A stretch of DNA of 64,000 bases, taken from positions 1,364,001-1,428,000 of the forward strand of contig JAHREC010000062.1 of assembly GCA_020081605.1 (NCBI GenBank), in the 5' to 3' direction. Position 1 is the stretch's first letter; each line of letters begins with the position of its first letter. Shown in pieces: positions 1 to 11,408 of the stretch. A program made the position numbers and the translations under genes. This stretch comes from Albifimbria verrucaria. Lineage: Eukaryota > Ascomycota > Sordariomycetes > Hypocreales > Stachybotryaceae. Below the pieces are notes generated by a model. That model searched no databases and was not told where the DNA came from. It worked only from the letters and a program-made list of their open reading frames with translations.

Positions 1-269
1 TGGTTATGATACCCAGTCCCGTGACGAGTAAGGTAAAGCACTTTGTAACGCACATCCTCGGGGGCTTCTTTATTCAATGATCTCACATACGCTGCGAATC
101 GAGCCCAGTCTCGTGTGTCGTCTGGCTGCTGGCTGTCTGTAGGGTAGTCTCGCGGAATCAGGGCCAGCCTTGGCTGTGTCGGAACTTTGCCGCCTGGGTA
201 TTGATCCGAGATGTCCTTCAAGTTTGCGAAGATGCCGTCCACGGCCTGGAACTTCCAGTGTGTGGTCAT
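1..269 (-). CDS. Histidine phosphatase (phosphoglycerate-mutase-like) family protein, 5' part only
   Basis: The ATG is at 269 on the minus strand and an open frame runs off the left edge, so only the first 89 codons are seen. The last visible residues, LYLTRHGTGYHN, hold the RHG signature of the histidine phosphatase superfamily, in which the His is the phospho-acceptor; the RHGxGxHN form is common in fungal 'phosphoglycerate mutase family' proteins. Family members hydrolyse or transfer phosphate on small substrates; which one applies here cannot be told. No signal peptide is visible. The N-terminus (MTTHWKFQAVDGIF) also looks like this fungal group. Confidence is high for the superfamily and none for the substrate. 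Confidence 0.8.
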   Translation of the reverse strand, partial: MTTHWKFQAVDGIFANLKDISDQYPGGKVPTQPRLALIPRDYPTDSQQPDDTRDWARFAAYVRSLNKEAPEDVRYKVLYLTRHGTGYHN

Positions 270-1005
270 TGTCACTTGTTTAGTTTGTTGTAGAGAGTAA
301 GAAGCAGGAATTGCAGAGGGAATGGGAGAAGGTCTAAATACCCCACCGACTTCTGTTGGGCTCACTTTGATGAGCAATGGGCATATTGCAGGAAGGGAAA
401 AAAAAGAAAAAGAAAAAGAAAAGAAACCACGCAGGAACAACCGCGGGAAAATAAAATGATACCTAATTGAATATGAGGCTGCTATATTTGTCGCCTTTTA
501 AAAGACGTCAAGAAAGTCTCCTAAATTTGGGTGTGTAAATTATCATGTTGAGAAGTATTTCTATACGATCTCTCCAAGGTAGCTACTCCTATGTAACAGG
601 GTTAATAAATTCCGATATTGACAGTGAGTAAATAAGTAAGGAATACATAATGTTATGGGGCATAAGTACTATAAATTGGAGCTTCTGGACAGTAGCTATT
701 TAGTTAGAAGCCATATGGAATGAATACAGATACAGACAATCCAAGCGGCATATACCGCCAAACAAGGCAAAATGTAGGCTTAGAAACAATCCCATTATGC
801 AAAGGACGTCTTTTCTCCATAATAACCCCGTACACATATTTTATGAGGCTTAGATGTGGATGCTCGCTGTATGAGTGGCCAGCATTGCCGCGCATGCGCT
901 CGGTGGACAGGGCCGGCGGCTACAGCAGCCTGCTGATATAAAGCACCAACATGTCGTGTTGGTAGCCTCGTGTTCCTTGAAAATAGTAGCTCTTAAATCT
1001 CCCAG
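270..1005. other. Intergenic region, divergent promoters
   Basis: No gene is supported. It lies between two divergently transcribed genes. An A/G-rich low-complexity run (about 395-425) sits some 125-155 bp upstream of the left gene's ATG. The stretch 440-700 is AT-rich compared with the rest of the window. Confidence 0.6.
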
Positions 1006-4000
1006 ATGGATCCCTTGACAGCGATTGGAGGCATTGCTGCAAGCTCGCAATTGCTGTCCGAAACCGTCAAGTCTGTGAATGCCGCATATAAGACAGTTCA
1101 ATCGTTTCACAATGCTCCCAAAGAGCTGGAGCAAGTTGCTCAGAAGCTTGCTTGCGCCAGGGATCGTATCCAGCAAATCCAAGCTTTCGGAAATGACCTA
1201 TCCAATGCCGATATGAACGATTTATTTCCACTGGCCCATCGTACGCTTTTGTTCACCGCGCTGGGTAAAAGCATGAACGCCTTTGGCCGTCTTCGCAGTC
1301 TAAAGGATGCAGCTGACAAGAATAGCTTTCGCATAAAGCTCTCCTGGGCGGCTCTAGACAAGAGACAAGTCGATCGTATTACGAGCGATCTTTGCGAAAC
1401 CGAGAGGATATTAGATCAGACTCTTGCAATCTTTAATGCGTAAGTTAAAATTTCTGAATTAAGAATGATTTGAGTACATCAAAGAAGAATACTTCTGCTA
1501 ATTCTTTTAGTCGACTCAGGACACTTAATCGCACATCACTGGGTGCTCTAAGAGTTGGCCAGCTAGCAATGGAAACAACCGGTGTAAGGATCGAGAGTTC
1601 TATAGCGAATGTAGAGCTGATGGGCACAAACACCATGTCGCAAATTCAAGAGGCGAGCAATAACAAATTCATTTGACGATTTTCTACTGACTGTATAATA
1701 CACAGAACACAATGCTGGTACAATCAAATAGAGCTCTTCTGCAAAAGAACTTGGATGAACATCGAACAAGCCAACAACAAATGGAGGTAAGGATAAGTGC
1801 CTTTCGAGGTATAGTTGGTGGATTCTGAGATGTTCTAGTCAATGCTTGCCATTCAAATGAAGCTGCTGCAGGAAATGCAAGACTTAAAGGCTTCGATGGC
1901 TACGCCAGCTCCTGTACACGATGCTATGGAAGATAAACCGATCACTCCGGATCACCAAACTAATTGTATAGAACCAAGCCAAGAGCATCTGCGAGAACCA
2001 CCACGATCGATTCAGTCTTTGACCTACCACCCACGCCGGGAGACAACTATTATGGAATGGGGTTTGGGGAGTATCACCTTGATGCCTGGTCTGCTGCCCC
2101 TATCAACCAGCATGATCGCAAAATCAAGGCGTCAACTCAGTCATCAGCTAGTCCTTTGGCTACAAAACTGCGCCTGAAGCGAAGAACCAAAGGTAAACGT
2201 ACAGATATTCAAGCCAGGATAAATTTGTCAGTGCTCGGAAGCCGTATTCTCCAAGCAGAGTTGCGCATTAGGGTCGTCGCAACAGCTTGGTTCAGTATGC
2301 CATTTGTCGAAACCACATTTACAACTATCAATGTGCGTCCTGGTTACGACCCGATATTCGAAGCTATTGATGATTTGAACTTCAAAATGATTAGAGAACT
2401 TCTGGAGAGCGGCGAAGCTTCAATACATGATGTATCGGCTGGTGATGGACAGACTTTACTCGGCGTACGATACCTTTTCTTCTCGCCTTGTGAAATCATT
2501 GACTAACTCCCTAGATGACTCTTCTTTCAGCACCTAGCACTTCAGAACCGGATAATGACTTTGAGCGTCAGAGGCAACTGGACGCTGAGAAGATAGTTGC
2601 TTACCTTTTGCGAGAAGGTTGCGACCCCAACGTGCAAGCCCACACAGTAAGACAACTACCGTGAGACTGCTAACTATCTCATACATGACCCGAACGTGAA
2701 ACTGACGTATTGGAATAGATCTCTTCTCGCTGGATCATTTTTGAGATCAAACAATACCATTGCTCAGTTGTTATATAACCACGGAGCTGATCCAGATTGG
2801 ACGCCACTTTATGAATTAATGTCCTGGAAAAGTACATCAGTATTGCGCGGTCAGCTTGAGATGATTGACTCCTGGGAGTAGTGGACTGGTCTAGCAACGA
2901 CGAGGATCTTACCAAGTACAATATTGCTTTAAGACTCTGCAGACTCGGTGACCCAGATCTTGTTATTCCTCATCTCGAGGATGGGAATCTAGACATCAGC
3001 AAAACATTTGGCCAGACTACACCATTACACATGGCCTTAACATATAACAAGCTTGAATTGGCCTCTGTTTTTCTAGCATATGGTGCTATTGCCGGACGCC
3101 ATTATGATTCAGAAGGGAACCCTCGAGATTCTGCTCTTGAGCATGTTCTGCAGCGATCCGATGCTCTATCAAGCGTTCATCTGCTGCTCTTTCATGGTGC
3201 CAACCCTGGAGGTACCTGGGACGACCTATTCGGATGGACTTTTAGCAATTATTGCATAGAAGTAGGCAAATTGTTGATGTATGATGAGGTGGTTGGCGCT
3301 GCCGCACATATGCTATTCCATAACGCGAGTTGCCACTTCATCCCTTCTGAGCGATTTGCTCTCATGCCTGCAGGCGCGTATGGCTCCCAACAGCAATATT
3401 ATTATGCAAAAACAGAGCTTAACGAATTCGGTCAGAAGGAGGTGTTCTGGACAACAAAAGGCGTGGTTTGTTTAGATGGTTTCGATGTCAAGAGTAGGCT
3501 CTTTTCGCGAGAAAGTCTCGAGGCCTCGGAGTTTGAATACGACAACCGAACAGTGGATCACGATGACTTCGTACAATACACGATTAATTATGGCAGGCGC
3601 AGATTTAATGCCGAAACAGAGGAAGAGGTGGCGAGACGCATATCTGACAACGTTTGCTACGGCAAAACTGGGTTTGAGGATATAATATCAACCAGACGAG
3701 GTTGTCAGCGTCTGGCCAAATACCCTCTGGCAATGGCATATTGGTCCGCAGTTAACCTGGCTGGGTACCGGGCTGAGATCGATGATGACGGTGACATTTG
3801 GTGGTCGGATGACGACGTCGATCGTTACTTTGATGCTCGAGAGGAGCAGCCTGCAGAGGATGAAGAAGACGGAGTGATTCAAAATTGCCCTATGTGTCAA
3901 GATGCAGAGAAATGGGGACTCAAGAGCATTAAAGATCGCGAAGCAGCTGGTTTGAAGGCCATTGACGATTACAGGAAACGAAAGGCCAAGGTCGTCTGGC

Positions 4001-4017
4001 CCAAGACATACAGTTAA
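1006..4017 (+). CDS. HeLo-like N-terminal domain / ankyrin-repeat protein, multi-exon
   Basis: The first exon (1006-1439) encodes MDPLTAIGGIAASSQLLSE..., a helical N-terminal domain typical of fungal HeLo-like/STAND-associated proteins. Later exons give a coiled-coil-like stretch (1706-1786 and 1839 on), a low-complexity linker, then ankyrin-type repeats (HLALQN near 2540; GADPD near 2785; TTPLHMALTYNKLELASVFL near 3020; LLLFHGANPGG near 3185). A C-terminal segment has a CPMC pair and ends at TAA 4015-4017. Introns read as about 1440-1510, 1584-1705, 1787-1838, one starting at 2465, 2647-2718 and 2833-2880. Two frame changes (about 1985-2010 and 2562) fit one-base homopolymer losses, and the 2647-2718 junction does not phase cleanly. 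No NACHT or NB-ARC ATPase is present. Relatives are linked to fungal non-self recognition or cell death; that role here is inference. It looks more accessory than its neighbours. Confidence 0.6.
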
Positions 4018-4478
4018 TTGATCTGAGCCACATATCTAAAACAGAAGTCTCTTGATTCAACCATCACCAAGAACCGGACGAGCATTGTCGATAACTTGGC
4101 AGCCAAATAATTGGCCATGGTTTTGCCCCTTGGCCAAACGTTTGGGGACAGCAACGGACATTGGAGAACAACCGACCCCGATCCCCAGTCAAAGCTGGAG
4201 CGCTGTGCGGCGTCAGCACTGACAACGGGGTGCAGAAATTGATAAGCAGCCAGGAACCGCCCAATAATTGACTAAGGAGCCGCGCGCGATCCAATTCTTC
4301 ACTAGATCAGGTGGGGGCAAGGCTTGGTTGTCGGCCAATTGCGGCAGATCTGATGCCTCGGAGTTTTTATTTGGTGACCGTTGTACAATTGGAGACAATT
4401 TTCAGACCATATAAAAGAGGGCTGATGTTACGGTGGTGAAAATCCCGTTGTTGACGGTGTCTTTGAGGTCCAGGATCA
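4018..4478. other. Intergenic region
   Basis: Terminator side of the ankyrin gene and promoter of the hemerythrin-domain gene. A TATA-like 'atataaaa' lies near 4410, about 70 bp before the next ATG. No other feature is seen. Confidence 0.5.
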
Positions 4479-5197
4479 ATGTCAAGAAGATTGGTATCAA
4501 AGCTACCACTCCGCACACTTCTTCGTCAACCTACGTATAGCTCAAGACTACTTATAAAACCTCCCGCTACGTTACGTGAAGCGAGACGCTTCAGTTCGTT
4601 CAGGATGTCAGACACAAGTGATAAACCTGAGCAGGACCAGCCATCCCTGTCCAAGCAGGAATTTGCCCTTTTAATCAGTTAGCTGATCAAATGGAATATT
4701 ATGTATGTGCTCTGCTACTTAACAAAGACCGAAGCGTCAACATGCCGCTGACTTACATACTACAGCACACTCACTTCCGAGAGATGTGGAAAGTGATGTG
4801 GGACGCCTGCGAGGCTGGTCGAAGGCCCAAAGGCATGAGTTTGACAAAATTCATCGACCTTGGCTCTAGATTCGTGCACCACCTCGAAATGCATCACACC
4901 ATCGAGGAGCAGGTCCTATATCCAAGGCTGGCTCACCGTTTGAAGCACTTTGATCCCAAGAACGGAGAGCTTGTCGGCCAGCACAAGGAGATCCACCAAG
5001 GGATGGAAGCCTTGGAAACTTACCTCAACGACTGCAAAGCCGGCCGAGCTGACTTCAGCTTGTTTGTCTTGAAACAGAAGATGGAGACCTGGGGAGATGT
5101 GTTATGGGCGCATCTCGATGAGGAGGTTGAAGCCTTGGGTGCGGTGCACATGCATAAAGCGTTCACCAAGGAGGAGTTTTTGAAGATTCGGATGTAA
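4479..5197 (+). CDS. Hemerythrin HHE cation-binding domain protein
   Basis: A two-exon gene (4479-4702 and 4766-5197, intron GTATGT...TACAG) for about 218 residues. The N-terminus is Arg/Ser-rich and could be a mitochondrial presequence; a second Met (RMSDTSD) is a possible cytosolic start. The HHE domain shows the expected metal-ligand pattern: HTHFREMW, HHLEMHHTIEEQ, GQHKEIHQGM and AHLDEEVEALG, which in hemerythrins coordinate a di-iron centre. One T is missing from the T-run at 4669-4672; adding it restores FNQLADQMEYY, the usual start of this domain in fungi. Function is unassigned beyond probable iron or O2/NO binding. It converges on the PEX11-like gene. Confidence 0.85.
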
Positions 5198-5607
5198 ACG
5201 TCAACTTGTTTGTCAGGCCTGTTGGAGTTCTGGTTTTCACTTGTTTACAGAGGTTGTCAAGGTGTCGAAATAAGAGTCGACGGATTTAGAATTGCCATAT
5301 TAGGCAATCTGTTGGTTGTGCACATTTCCTGTTACGGAGTCGGACAAGTCTCGACAATCGATGATATGAGCGTATATACAATTGGAGAGAACAATCTAAG
5401 CAATGCATTCATTTTTGCCGTACTATACATAACTCGCTAATCCGACAGATCGTGTCCACGCGTGATCAGACGCTTGCCACTCTGGTAGCAATCATCCATC
5501 TACGTCTCGACCGAAACTGCCCAGCAATCTTGCTATTTTGTTTCTTATATCCGCGCCGTTACGTGCGTCAAGCTCCCAATCCCTTTGTTCATTCAGCTCG
5601 GCGTCAC
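5198..5607. other. Convergent 3' intergenic region
   Basis: Lies between two gene 3' ends (hemerythrin-domain gene on plus, PEX11-like gene on minus). Short open frames here have no recognisable content. Confidence 0.5.
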
Positions 5608-6554
5608 TCACGCCGTGCTTCGCCACAGGTCGACCATGTCAACCGTAGCGGGATACAAGCCCAGCAACCAGACAAGCACGTCCGGCAGCGGGCCGTTCGG
5701 GACGCTCCATTGCACCGTCAGCGGCGCCCAGGCCAGGTTGGAGGTGAAGTTCTTGCGCCACTCCTGGCCCAGGCCTGGTCCTCGCTCGCGGTGCCCAGGC
5801 GCTGCTTGCGGCCGCGCTGCACCAGCAGCTTGCTGATCTCCAGCGCCACGTACAGCGCCCACGACCGCACGCTGAGCGCAGCCAGCTTGCCCTGCGTCGC
5901 GGGCGAGAAGCCCAGCACCTTCTTGCTGGACAGGTAGGCGAGGTTCTCGCCAACGTAGAAGAGGGCCAGCGAGGTAAGCTGGGTGATTGTCACGGCGGTG
6001 TCAATTCGTTCGGTGGATGTCTCCTCCTTCTCGGAGGCCTTCTTAGCAGCGAGAAGCTTCTTGAAGGCAAAGTATAGGCCGAGCAGGCCCCACAGGCGGT
6101 TCATTGTGCGCCATTCGCTCAGCAGACCGCCCAGCGCCTTGAGACGGCCAGAGAGGTTCAGTGCCAGAGCAGCGAGCGGGGGCGTCGGGGTGGGCGACAG
6201 AACGACGGTCGTCGTCGGGGGCAGCTGGAAGGCCATGGCAACGAGCTTCTGCGCGGAGCTCCTCAGCACCGGACGGCTGGCGGCCTCGAGCGCAGCACCA
6301 CCGAAGCGGGTCGCGTAAGACAGGAACATGAGGACGGTGTCGGCGCTGCCACGGCCCTGCAGACACCGCGCCAGGTGAGCCAGGAAGGCATCGGCGCTGG
6401 ACGGGGCGGCGGCGACCGCAGCGCTGAGGGCGGGCGTCTTCTTAGTCGAGGGCGACGGCGGCGGGGAGCGGATGAGGGAGCGGCTCGCCCGAAGGGAGGG
6501 TGGTGATGGGCTCGGCGGAGGGGCTTCGGCGGCTGTGTCTGCCATGATGGGCAA
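5608..6554 (-). CDS. PEX11-family peroxisomal membrane protein
   Basis: About 315 residues after restoring one base; an alternative start (MADTAAEA) is at 6545. A Pro/Ser-rich N-terminus is followed by DAFLAHLARCLQGRGSADTV and LMFLSYATRFGG, the hallmark start of PEX11 domains, then MNRLWGLLGLYFAFKK, and a C-terminal hydrophobic stretch (PDVLVWLLGLYPATVDMVDL). PEX11 proteins sit in the peroxisomal membrane and drive elongation and division. The frame breaks at the G-run read from 5768-5770; one extra G joins EDQAW to GQEWRKNFTSNLAW without a gap. Which fungal PEX11 paralogue this is cannot be settled from the sequence alone. The gene is single-exon. Confidence 0.8.
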
Positions 6555-7291
6555 TTGATGGGTATCTACGTCTGGCTGCGGGTGTTGTGCGTGTGTGTTC
6601 TCAGCAGGACGAACGCGTGTACTGCGAGGTTGGTTGGTTCGGGAATCGGATACTGGGCCGAGGCGTTGGAAGGCCGTAATCTTATCTGATCAGGTGCTGT
6701 GACACAACTAGAACCGAATGCTACCCCGAACCTCGGCACCTCCACTGCGAACCCCGGATAAAACCCCGGCCTGCGACAGTTTGCATGACAACAGCAGAGT
6801 TTGAGGTTTGCACAATTAAAGTTAGCACAAATCCCTTATCCATGGCCAGCGACGTCCCGGTTCTCTTTTGGCGTCTGGCTATAAGCTTAACCGGTGGTAT
6901 GGATGGATGGGCTGCGTAAGTGCAGAGTTACTGGGCAAGATGGCGGGCCTAAATCCGCTCAACCAATGAAGCATCCACACCACCATCACTGTACATACCA
7001 CTGTCACCAAAAATTCACATACATAGGTAGATAGAGAGAGAGACACACACACACCTCTCTCTGCTCCCAAATTCGAAGAAAAAGAAAAATAAGAGTGATT
7101 CTATGCATCCTATATAGCCGGTTTCACTCTGATGACATGTCAAGAGTCGCCTCCACATCTTCGACCCGTATCCTTCGTCTTACGTTCTTCTTTCTCATTA
7201 CAAAAGCAGAGACCATCCCATGTAGAAACAGAGAGAGAGAAGACGCCCCATACTCATGATGCCGTGACCACCTTCAGAACCATTGAGACTT
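6555..7291. other. Intergenic region with (GA)n/(CA)n run
   Basis: Promoter of the PEX11-like gene and 3' flank of eIF3c. A short AG/AC dinucleotide run lies at about 7031-7053. No gene is supported. Confidence 0.5.
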
Positions 7292-10015
7292 TTAACCCCG
7301 GACCGCCGCGCCCAGCGCTCCTCCGGTGAACTGCGTGCCACCAGCCTGGCGCTGGGTGTTTCCTCCCGTGCGGGCACCACCTCGGCCACCGCCGCGCGCA
7401 CCGCCCCTCTGGCCGCCCCGGCCTCTGCCGCCTTGACGCTCAAAGGCGTTCGACGTGCCTTGTGTGCGCTGCTCCAGCGTGCGCTCGTTGGTCTCAATGA
7501 GCGCGCTGGCCTTGTCGGACAGTGTGAGGGCAAGGGACTGCAGGCGGCTGAGCTCGACGCCCTTGCGGAAGATGACCGTCGAAGTGACCTGGTCCAGGGA
7601 AGCCGACAGCTCCTCGTGGCTGATCATCTTGCTGACGACGGCGTCAACCTTGGCCGTCTCCAGCTCGAACATGCTGCTCAGCGTCTCCACTGAGAGCGTG
7701 TCGTAGAAGGGAGCGTAGGTGAAGAGGTAGGTGCGGAGACCCTCCTCCTGGATCTGCTTGGAGAGCATGGTCTTGATGTCCTCGGCGTTGGGCATCAGCT
7801 CCCAGATCTTGATGCTGTGAATGAAGGTGATGGACTTCTTCCACTCGCCGGCGGCCAGGGCCTTGGAGGCCTGCATGACGTGGTCACGAGTGTTCTCGGG
7901 GACCGGTGAAGATTTGCCTCTCGTGGTACTCGAGCATGCGGCGGTATGTCTTGCTAATGACACGCTTCTTGACGTCCGGCGACGAGCCGGTCTGGGCCAG
8001 CAGCGGGATCTCCAGAAGCATGCTGCAGGTCAGGTACACGCACTCCAGCAGCTCCAGGTTGATGTGCATGTGGAAAGGCAGCTGTCGCTGCTTCTCGAGG
8101 CGCTCCTGCTCGGGAGAAACCTGGTTGAAACGCTGCATCATGACACCCTGGGCGAGCAGCTCCTTTTGGCGGCCGCTGCCACAGATGTCTTGCAGGGTGT
8201 TCTGGGCATCATACACGAGACCCTTGCGGAAGGCGCAGAGGCCGACCTGGACCAAGGTACGGTTGTAGAGGATCTGGGTTTGGACGTCGAAGTTGGGGAT
8301 AGTCTCCTGCAAGTGCGACATGAGCATCATGTCACGAGCCTTGTAGTACTCGCCGTGCAGGGCGAGGAAGTAGACCTGGCACAGCATAGCACGGGCACGG
8401 ATAATGCCGTCGCTGTTGCTGAAGAGGTAGTTGCACAGAACAATAACCAGCTGGTGGGGGTCCTGTGCCTGCTCGCGAGGGGTGATGACGGACTCGACGT
8501 TGTCACCAACTGCCTTCCAGCAGTTCTCCTCGAAGGTCTTGACAACTTGGCCAGGCTACAAGGCATGTTAGCAATAAATTCGGGATATTGATATGGAATG
8601 CATCTCCTTACCTTGAAGTAAACGTGCTCCAGTCGGCGCATGACGATTCGGTTGACGCTGTCCTGGGGAGTCTCGAGCGTCTCGTCCTTGCGGAGGTACT
8701 CGTAGTAGAGCAGACCACGGAAGATGATGGTGAAAAGAGCACCCTCATCCTGCAGACGCTCAATGTACTCAGAGGTGTGAGGGTCGATGCTCTGGAGAGA
8801 GCGAATGAGCTCGTCGTCGAGACGCTCAATGTAGGAAACAATGCTGCCAGGCACCTTGATGTACTTCTCACCGGCCTGCAGAGAAGGAGGCTTCTCATCA
8901 TCCTCCCACTCCTCGGCATTCTCGACGACAACATAGTCGTGGTTCTCATCGAGAACCTTGAGGAGCATTGCCAGCTCCTTCTCGGCGGACTTCCAGTGCT
9001 CCAGGGGCATGACGTTGGTGGTACCAGAGCCAAGGTCAAAGCGGGCAGAGACAATGGTCAGGAGAACACGGATCTGCTGGTAGGGGTGTTGGCGATCTCA
9101 AGCAGCCTCTCCATGACCTTGATCTGCTCAAGTCGGTCGGTGTTCTTCTTACCACGAGACTCGAGAATGACTCGCAGGTGCTTGAAGATGCTCTCGGGGT
9201 GTACTGGAGAGTTCGGCCACCCTTACCGACAGTAGCGAAGCCGTCATCGCCAGTCTCCTCAATCACAGGCTCGGCCTCGAGCTTGGGCAGCTTCTTGGGC
9301 TTGGGAGCGGGGCAACCTCCTCTGCCTCCTCGTCAGACTCCATAAAGCCATCCTTGTCTGCACGGTAGGCCTCGATCTGGGTCTGGAACTCCTTGTTGGT
9401 CTTCTTGATCTTTTGCTTGACGGCGTTGAGCGCACGGGCTTGGGTGGCGTTCATCTTCTTGGGCGTGACCTTTGCTTGGCCACGGCCTCGTTCACAAAGT
9501 CCTCGAGCTCTGCGATGGTGCGGATGTAGGTCTTGGGGTCTTGTTGGTGCCGGGCAGCTTGGCAACCTGCCTGGTGAGTTTGTCATATTCTGTTGCAGAG
9601 TTAGCATAAAAATAAAGCCAAAAAAAATTATATAGAAAGGAATTGGGCAGGATGTCATACCGGCTGAGATCAGAGTCCAGTCACCGTTCTTCTGGCCGTT
9701 CTCAATCTGCTTGATGGAGGCATCGAGCTCGATCAGACGCTTGTCCTTTGTACTCCTGACCTTGTCTCGCTCCTCCACATCGCTTTCCTCGCTTTCAGAG
9801 TCGGCATCCTTCAAGAATTTGCTAGCACCTTGTCGCACATCTCCGTCACTGCTAGAGTCGTCGCTGTCATCGTCGGACATGTCGTCCGAGTCCTCGTCAG
9901 AGTCATCCTGACCCTGGTTGACCTGGTCCTCCTCCTCCTCCTCGGAGTAGAGCTCCTCCTCGTCGCTGGAGCTCTCGCTGGAGCTATCGTCGCCGCCGCG
10001 GAAGAATCGAGACAT
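7292..10015 (-). CDS. nip1: Eukaryotic translation initiation factor 3 subunit C (eIF3c/Nip1)
   Basis: Three exons (10015-9661, 9589-8612, 8555-7292; introns of 71 and 56 nt) encode about 867 residues once seven homopolymer bases are restored. Order: a Ser/Asp/Glu-rich acidic N-terminus ([15 protein letters not shown]), [36 protein letters not shown], the helical eIF3c core ([21 protein letters not shown]-like [15 protein letters not shown]), a C-terminal PCI region ([36 protein letters not shown]) and an RGG-rich tail. eIF3c is a scaffold of eIF3 that binds eIF1 and eIF5 on the 40S subunit. Breaks map to 9535-9538, 9471-9473, 9309-9312, 9196-9199, 9083-9086 (one base each) and 7898-7901 (two bases). 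It is divergent from ISA2 across 344 bp. Assignment is very secure. Confidence 0.97.
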
Positions 10016-10359
10016 TTTGGACGGGTTTCTCTGGGTTTCTTACGGCTGGGTGTTGGACCGTATCGCGAGATGCGCGGGGTTGTTTAAAGAGAGGAGGGTC
10101 AAAAATTCGTGATTTTTGGTGGGAGGTGGGGCTTGCAAATTGGGGCTTAGCGATTTGGTTCCCATTTTTCGCACCCATGCTTACCTCAGCCAACCTCTTT
10201 GGCCACTGAGCACACTGTCCTGCTACGCCTGGCTCTGGCTGACATCAGTGGGAATTTACTGCTCCCAGGTTGCCAAAGCTGCATGGCATCAACGAATCTC
10301 CCTTCCTTCACCACCTTGTAGTCATAACTTGTAGCATCAGACGACCCTCCAGCGAAACC
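10016..10359. promoter_or_regulatory. Divergent promoter region, eIF3c / ISA2
   Basis: A 344-bp spacer between the eIF3c ATG (10015, minus) and the preferred ISA2 ATG (10360, plus). An upstream in-frame ATG at 10270 exists, so part of it may be coding. No specific operator is recognised. Confidence 0.4.
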
Positions 10360-11129
10360 ATGCCGCCACCCCGCTGCCCCAACGGGCCCTCGACTGCTCG
10401 TTCGTTCTTCATGCTCGTCAGGCGTAGCTACTCGACAACACTCGCCCGCTCGCCATATCCTCTCGAGTTCCTCGTCCCGCCTCACGCAATCAATTCTCTG
10501 CCGCGAACATTCGAAGCCTCTGAGAGCTATATTCTAAAGAAGGGCTCCTCTCTTGTATCCCGGCGTTCAGCCCCATCTCTCTCGAATACATGGACCAGGT
10601 CTTTCACAGCCTCGGCACAGCAACTTGCCACTGTGTGTGTACGAAATCCCCGGAAAGATGAGGATGGAAACGAGATGGTGCTCGAGATCACCTCGAGGGC
10701 TGCCAAGGTACGTGTAGCAAAGAAAAGTGATGTTCAACACGGTGCTAACCTTTACAGCGCCTTTCCAAGATCATGGCCAAGGACGCAAATCCAAACCTCG
10801 CTCTCCGAATCCAGGTTGAGAGCGGCGGATGTCACGGTTTCCAATATCTCATGAGCCTCGTCACACTACCACCAAAGGACTTGGAGGCAGAGTCTTCAGT
10901 AGTGACCGAGGACGACAGCATCTTCGAATACGTTCCCGACGCTCCGGAAGAGGATATCGCGCAGGACGCGTTACCGAAAATCATCCTTGACGAACCCTCG
11001 CTAGAACTGCTGAAAGGAAGCAAGGTCGACTTTACAGTAGAGCTCATCGGATCCGAGTTCAAAATCGTCGATAACCCTCTGGCGACCAGCAGCTGCGGAT
11101 GTGGCACGAGCTTCGACATCAAGATGTAA
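10360..11129 (+). CDS. isa2: Mitochondrial iron-sulfur cluster assembly protein ISA2 (A-type carrier)
   Basis: Two exons (10360-10707 and 10758-11129; intron of 50 nt with a gtgctaac branch site) encode about 239 residues. The N-terminus is rich in Arg and Ser (MLVRRSYSTTLARS), fitting a mitochondrial presequence. The C-terminal half is a HesB/IscA fold: RIQVESGGCHGFQY carries the first cluster-binding Cys and SSCGCGTSFDIKM the CxC pair near the end. A long loop between them is usual for ISA2. With ISA1 and IBA57 it builds [4Fe-4S] clusters for aconitase, lipoate synthase and others. Starts at 10270 or 10411 are possible; 10360 is chosen for its 'aaaccATG' context. No frame errors are seen. 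Confidence 0.92.
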
Positions 11130-11408
11130 CACACTGTACAACAAATACACATATTGCTACTGCCCCTACACACATAGACTTAGACACAGCTCCACTTAGG
11201 CATTTCACATGGGCACTAGTGCAAGATTGCATTTTTATGTCATGAATAGCATTTCACAGGACCAAGAGTCACAGTCATTTCGAGGCTCTAGCGTCATTCG
11301 TACGGAATCAATTTCCACAAGTCCTTGTCGCATCATGAACGCCGAGCAAACCATGCATTTTGTTGTCCTAATGACCAATTCCCTAAAACCATAGACCGAT
11401 TACACCAT

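Noticed and set aside
7821..9235. Long plus-strand frames (256 and 215 codons)
   Set aside because: Mirror frames of eIF3c coding sequence; Leu/Val-rich shadow translation only.
9036..9315. Programmed ribosomal frameshifts in eIF3c
   Set aside because: Three shifts within 300 bp, repeated across unrelated genes and also in tRNA stems, fit sequence error rather than programmed events.
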